Source: a virus. Taken from it: a stretch of 35,553 nt of DNA. Both the position numbers and the translations under genes were made by a program. This document shows, in pieces, positions 32,408 to 35,553 of this stretch. The notes beneath the pieces were generated by a model. That model searched no databases. It saw only the letters and a list, made by a program, of their open reading frames with translations, and was not told the DNA's origin. Position 1 is the first letter of the stretch, and every line of letters begins with the position of its first letter. The stretch covers positions 1 to 35,553 of IMG/VR virus record IMGVR_UViG_3300020442_000592. One strand, 5' to 3'.

Positions 32408-33106
32408 ATGAGAAAAATCTGGCACGAGGATAGCATTCAAACGCTATCCTCTTTTTGTAATCTCCAAAATAATTATCAAGATATCATCCCAGAAGTTCTT
32501 AAGTTTGTTGATGATAACCAACGCATTCTAGAAGAGTGGCGTCTGGACAAATGGGTTGATGATCGTAATCTAGGCAGAGTAAAACTCTGGGATGGTGACT
32601 GGAGAGTCATTCCATTCCCTATTGACTGTGTTGGATCTACTGCAACTGAAGAAGATTTTGAACTCAGTGAGATGGTTACGTTTACTAAGTTGTTTAATAC
32701 AACAACCGAAAGATGTAGGGAAGTTCTTCCTTTAGTAAAACAAAGTTTTATTAAAAATTGTCCCAAAACTTTTAAATATTTACAAGAGGATATTGATAAC
32801 AAACTTTTAAAGTCTGCTACGATATCTCGCTTGTCACCAGGATCAGTTATTAATCCTCACAATGGAGACATCGATTCACTCCGCATACACTTTCCTGTTA
32901 TTACAGATCCTAGCGCATGGATTAAAGTGCGAGGGAGAAGACGAGTATGGAATGTCGGTGAGGTTTTTGCATTCAAAGATCATGACAAGCATTGGGTTAA
33001 ACATGAGGGAACTCATGATCGTATCATTGTTATTCTCGATTATAGTATCGAACAACTATCTAAATACGGAATAAATCTTGAAGAGTGGGAAGAAGATGCT
33101 ATATAG
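32408..33106 (+). CDS. Aspartyl/asparaginyl beta-hydroxylase-like 2OG oxygenase
   Basis: The 232-residue protein has SRLSPGSVINPHNGDIDSLR followed by IHFPVIT, then GEVFAFKDHDKHWVKHEGTH and DRIIVILDY, the pattern of aspartyl/asparaginyl beta-hydroxylases (PH near an R-x-H, then a distal H and R). Such enzymes hydroxylate Asp or Asn in proteins. The start is ATG 32408, directly after the stop of the small Cys/His frame. A strong terminator overlaps codons 7-16. No later ATG is available before residue 89, so the start is probably right. Confidence 0.75.
   Translation: MRKIWHEDSIQTLSSFCNLQNNYQDIIPEVLKFVDDNQRILEEWRLDKWVDDRNLGRVKLWDGDWRVIPFPIDCVGSTATEEDFELSEMVTFTKLFNTTTERCREVLPLVKQSFIKNCPKTFKYLQEDIDNKLLKSATISRLSPGSVINPHNGDIDSLRIHFPVITDPSAWIKVRGRRRVWNVGEVFAFKDHDKHWVKHEGTHDRIIVILDYSIEQLSKYGINLEEWEEDAI
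32426..32456 (+). terminator. Rho-independent terminator inside the start of the hydroxylase-like gene
   Basis: GAGGATAGC (32426-32434) pairs perfectly with GCTATCCTC (32443-32451) around an 8-nt loop and is followed by five T. It begins 18 bases into the gene that starts at 32408, so translating ribosomes would melt it. Confidence 0.85.
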
Positions 33107-33129
33107 AATAGTACGTTGAGTGTAATAAA

Positions 33130-33327
33130 ATGCTTGCCTTTTTACTTCCATTAGCATCTAAAATTGTACGTGATGCTGTAGCAAAAGTACCCGACAATGA
33201 AGAGTTGGGAGAAAAACTTGTAGAAATTTGTCTCGTAGTCTTAGAAAAAGCAGTCAAACTGACTAAGACTGACATGGATGACAAACTTCTAGAGACGGTC
33301 AAAGCGGCTATCGCAGCACGCGAATGA
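33130..33327 (+). CDS. Small hypothetical protein, helical
   Basis: The 65-residue protein starts MLAFLLPLASKIVRDAVAKV, a hydrophobic then amphipathic segment, followed by DNEELGEKLVEICLVVLEKA and a helical charged end. It is mostly alpha helical, and the first part might associate with membranes. I recall similar short proteins in other cyanomyoviruses but with no function. It sits alone between the hydroxylase-like gene and a terminator. Confidence 0.6.
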   Translation: MLAFLLPLASKIVRDAVAKVPDNEELGEKLVEICLVVLEKAVKLTKTDMDDKLLETVKAAIAARE

Positions 33328-33331
33328 TCCC

Positions 33332-33353
33332 AGGGGGCAGATGCCCCCTTTTA
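33332..33353 (+). terminator. Rho-independent terminator fused to a late promoter
   Basis: AGGGGGC (33332-33338) pairs with GCCCCCT (33343-33349) around AGAT and is followed by TTTAT. The T run merges into the TATAAATA box at 33352. Confidence 0.9.
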
Positions 33354-33359
33354 TAAATA
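33352..33359 (+). promoter_or_regulatory. Late promoter TATAAATA of the SwmB-like virion protein gene
   Basis: A perfect T4-type late box begins in the T run of the preceding terminator and lies 33 bases before ATG 33392. The leader contains TAGGAG, a binding site, about 10 bases before the start. Confidence 0.85.
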
Positions 33360-33391
33360 AATTTAGAAATCTGTTCTTATAGGAGTACGTT

Positions 33392-33994
33392 ATGTCTCTC
33401 TGGGGAGGTAGCTCGGCGGACGAGTCTAAACCAAAATTTTTAGTTCGTGGTTCTGCTGTCGCTGAACCAGACAATTGCATTGCAACCGAGCAAGGTTGGG
33501 TGTATCGTCATTACCAAAATGATGCTAAGACCGAATACTGGGATGAGGTCCTGATTGCAGGATCCTTCGGTGGAGACGGTGGAGATGCTCAAGGTGATGG
33601 TGCTGGTCTGGAAGGTGTCATCGGTAACGCGACAATCGTATCTGTCCACTTTGTTGGAACTGAATACGCTCAGGGTAATACCCTTCAAGTTGCTGTCAAC
33701 TATAACGAAGAAGTTGATGTAACTGGCACACCAAGATTGAACATCGCTTCTACTGGTGGAACTAATCCAATCGTCGCTTCTTATGCAAGCGGAACTGGAT
33801 CTGCTCGCCTGGTATTTGAAGTAGCGATGCCTGCTGAGACTGCCAACATTTCTCTTGCAGCTCAAACTATTGACCTTAACAGTGGCACTATTAAGGACAA
33901 GGGAACTACTACGGATGCTGATCTTGCCTTTGCAACTGGCGATCTCGTCGGACCTGGAGGAACTGGTGCCGCCGCTGCCATTGCTGTTGCCTAA
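33392..33994 (+). CDS. Virion structural protein with SwmB-like domain
   Basis: The 200-residue protein has an N-terminal segment typical of cyanophage virion proteins (MSLWGGSSADESKPKFLVRG, then QGWVYRHYQND), a Gly/Asp-rich linker (about 57-76), and a domain with LQVAVNYNEEVDVTGTPRLN and ASYASGTGSARLVFEV. The last part is the repeat pattern of SWM domains in SwmB, the giant Synechococcus cell-surface motility protein. A late promoter and position fit a head or tail surface protein, possibly touching the host surface. Catalytic features are absent. Confidence 0.75.
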   Translation: MSLWGGSSADESKPKFLVRGSAVAEPDNCIATEQGWVYRHYQNDAKTEYWDEVLIAGSFGGDGGDAQGDGAGLEGVIGNATIVSVHFVGTEYAQGNTLQVAVNYNEEVDVTGTPRLNIASTGGTNPIVASYASGTGSARLVFEVAMPAETANISLAAQTIDLNSGTIKDKGTTTDADLAFATGDLVGPGGTGAAAAIAVA

Positions 33995-34000
33995 TGCTAA

Positions 34001-34372
34001 ATGAGATTTGATGAATTGAACGAGGACAACTATGTCCTCTTTGCTATTAAAAATTATGAGAACCCTCAAGCAGCAACCAGAGAAGATTTCTACGAGGACA
34101 TGAGGCGTTTTAAATATATAAAGCGCCTCTTAAAAAAGTATACTCGTGGAGAAGAGATCAAACTCAGTCTTCTTTTAAACCACATTATTGTATTGTATAA
34201 TGTTTTTGGTGAAGCAGCTGGTCCTCTACTATTCTACAAGTTAGAAAGAGAGTATTGGTCTATTATTAAGTCTCTCATGATGTTCTTAGATAGGTATCCA
34301 GAACACGATACTGAGAGTTTGCAATTGATTAATCACGACGATCAAATTCTTAAGGAGCTTCAAAACTTATGA
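34001..34372 (+). CDS. Conserved helical phage protein
   Basis: The 123-residue protein starts MRFDELNEDNYVLFAIKNYE and is largely helical (YEDMRRFKYIKRLLKKYTRG, then LLNHIIVLYNVFGEAAGPLL). I recall this type as a conserved protein of unknown function (DUF7207-like) of T4-like phages, placed near structural genes. No membrane segment is certain. It starts 6 bases after the virion protein stop and overlaps the following gene. Confidence 0.7.
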   Translation: MRFDELNEDNYVLFAIKNYENPQAATREDFYEDMRRFKYIKRLLKKYTRGEEIKLSLLLNHIIVLYNVFGEAAGPLLFYKLEREYWSIIKSLMMFLDRYPEHDTESLQLINHDDQILKELQNL

Positions 34373-35088
34373 TGGGCGCAGCAGGTATCACAAATGTGGG
34401 ACCTATCAATACACCTACTACAAATGCAGGTGCTATTGCTGGATTTGATCCCATCATGAAACTCTCTAAGAGAGCAAACAAAAAAAGAAAGAAGATGGAA
34501 TCTGCCGCAAGGCAGTTTGTCAAGCGCAGGAACGATCCCACCTACATAGATGGTAGGAGTAAAACTGCTCGTAATCTTATCAAACGTCTTGCTAAACGTA
34601 AAAAGAAAATGTCTGAAGAAACAATCTTAGAAGCACCTAACGCTAGTGGTGGAGATACCACAAAGCAGGCATATAAGTTTATCTCACAAAAGCGCAAAGT
34701 TGCTAAGCAGCAAGAGCGCCAGAAGAGAGCACAGGATCGTAAGAAAGAGATCCAGTTGATTTCTCGTGCCAAGTCTACTGACTACCAGAAGAAAGCAAAA
34801 GAGCGCACAAAGAAACTCTCTCAGCAACTTCAGGGTGGTGCTTCTGACAATCAGAAAGAAAGTTTTGAGGGTCTTATCTACCTGGAGTCTTTGGTAGAAC
34901 AGATCAATAACGAGAACACTAATCCTGTAACCTACTTCTTCAATGATGACACTGAAGTAGAGATTACTATTGAGATGGCAGAAGCATTTCTTGCAAAATT
35001 CGGTGAATTGAGTGAAGACAATATGGAGAAGATGATGGATATGATTCCTGACTCTTCTGATGTAATGGGTCTCTTCATGCAACTGTGA
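34369..35088 (+). CDS. Basic protein of the structural region
   Basis: The 239-residue protein has a Gly/Pro-rich start (about 30 residues), a very basic middle (for example KRANKKRKKMESAARQFVKR and NLIKRLAKRKKKM), a long charged helix, and an acidic C-terminal domain (VTYFFNDDTEVEITIEMAEA, then LAKFGELSEDNMEKMMDMIP). The basic part could bind nucleic acid or the head lining. No family assigned. Starts at ATG 34369 or 34372, overlapping the previous stop. Confidence 0.65.
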   Translation: MMGAAGITNVGPINTPTTNAGAIAGFDPIMKLSKRANKKRKKMESAARQFVKRRNDPTYIDGRSKTARNLIKRLAKRKKKMSEETILEAPNASGGDTTKQAYKFISQKRKVAKQQERQKRAQDRKKEIQLISRAKSTDYQKKAKERTKKLSQQLQGGASDNQKESFEGLIYLESLVEQINNENTNPVTYFFNDDTEVEITIEMAEAFLAKFGELSEDNMEKMMDMIPDSSDVMGLFMQL

Positions 35089-35092
35089 GGAA

Positions 35093-35548
35093 ATGGCATT
35101 CGGTCTAGGAAAATTAGCAGTATTAGAATCTAAACTTGACATTTACGAGGACTTGTCCAAAGAAATGTTGGACAAGTTAGAGCGTGCTGTGGGTACGATT
35201 TCTGAGAACAGTAACAAGATTGCTGTTATCTTAGAGCGCCACGAGAATAGACTGGATGAGAGTGAGCGCACAGATCAACTCATCATAAAGATGATGGAGG
35301 AGATGAAAGATACTCACGTAAGAGACCGAGAGATTATTCACGAGAGGATTACCACTCTTACGAAGAAAGTCGATTATAATGCCAAGTTTGTAGTGGGTGC
35401 TGGCGCTGTGCTTGCTACCCTCATAACGTTTTTACAAGTCGCTCCTCCCCTGTATAGAGTGTTGACACCATCCAACACAAGTGCTACTATGGTTACACCT
35501 TTAGATCGCGCTGGATGGGTTTCACCGACGACAAGTTTATTAACCTAG
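35093..35548 (+). CDS. Coiled-coil membrane protein (XhlA-like layout)
   Basis: The 151-residue protein has a long helix (LESKLDIYEDLSKEMLDKLE, then ILERHENRLDESERTDQLII) predicted as coiled coil, followed by a hydrophobic segment (FVVGAGAVLATLITFLQVAP, about 99-118) and a polar tail. The layout of coiled coil plus C-terminal membrane span is like XhlA/hemolysin-type lysis accessory proteins and is common near phage tail or lysis genes. ATG 35093 is preceded by GAGG five bases upstream. The gene is complete, ending at TAG 35546-35548. Confidence 0.65.
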   Translation: MAFGLGKLAVLESKLDIYEDLSKEMLDKLERAVGTISENSNKIAVILERHENRLDESERTDQLIIKMMEEMKDTHVRDREIIHERITTLTKKVDYNAKFVVGAGAVLATLITFLQVAPPLYRVLTPSNTSATMVTPLDRAGWVSPTTSLLT

Positions 35549-35553
35549 CAGCA

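Noticed and set aside
33440-34069. Minus-strand frame of 209 codons opposite the SwmB-like gene
   Set aside because: It is Ser-rich from the antisense of a Thr/Ala/Gly-rich gene and has no start signals; the + strand gene has a late promoter and known N-terminal motif.
1-35553. tRNA genes, CRISPR arrays, insertion sequences, integrase or attachment sites
   Set aside because: I saw no cloverleaf with a typical T-arm, no regularly spaced repeats and no transposase or integrase motifs; the only clear repeat is the 144-base duplication within one gene.

Overview
The window is part of the genome of a T4-like myovirus of marine picocyanobacteria (a Prochlorococcus/Synechococcus cyanomyovirus). It carries the T4 core genes in the usual cyanomyovirus order: end of gp23, a gp3-like gene, uvsY, uvsW, gp55, gp47, gp46, cobS, gp45, gp44, gp62, regA, hsp20, gp43, uvsX, gp41. 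Cyanobacterium-linked genes are mixed in: pebS (phycobilin synthesis), a DUF3110 protein, mazG, cobS and an SwmB-like structural protein. All confident genes are on the + strand and most stop and start codons overlap, so the genes form long translationally coupled operons.

Region 1 (1-4431): 3' end of the major capsid gene and its terminator, a 320-base gap that looks like a small structured RNA gene, a TauD-like oxygenase, a gp3-like tail protein, the recombination genes uvsY and uvsW, and an Sm-like small protein. Region 2 (4438-10071): a sigma70-type promoter, then late sigma factor gp55, a 2OG oxygenase, the Mre11/Rad50-like pair gp47/gp46 with a DUF3110 gene between them, and several small genes including two short ones (9512-9667 and 9900-10031). 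Region 3 (10099-18799): a metalloprotease-like/VWA protein paired with the CobS AAA+ ATPase, pebS, a DUF3310 protein, the sliding clamp and clamp loader (gp45, gp44, gp62) interrupted by a Dam-type methylase, and the translational repressor regA. Region 4 (18811-27839): hsp20 behind a T4-type late promoter, then a perfect-consensus sigma70 promoter leading into Sm-like genes, DNA polymerase, uvsX, gp41, mazG, a thioredoxin and two more 2OG oxygenases. Region 5 (27836-35548): late-type genes, comprising a cassette with a putative nuclease-like protein, a ligase-like nucleotidyltransferase and an NMN-adenylyltransferase-like protein; a modular repeat protein ending in a likely -1 frameshift site; an Asp/Asn hydroxylase-like gene with a terminator inside its start; an SwmB-like virion protein; and basic and coiled-coil proteins.

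Regulation is partly readable. Early-type genes sit behind sigma70-like promoters (259-287, 4488-4516, 19329-19357). Late genes sit behind TATAAATA or CTAAATA boxes (18811, 27836, 30764, 33352), which gp55, encoded here, would recognise. In two places the -35 TTGAC of a sigma70 promoter lies in the loop of the preceding gene's terminator. The observations most worth following are the candidate ~215-nt RNA after gp23, the dnaX-like frameshift site at 32237-32243, and the ligase-like/NMNAT-like cassette at 27862-30772. Functions come from motif recognition and gene order; no database search was run.
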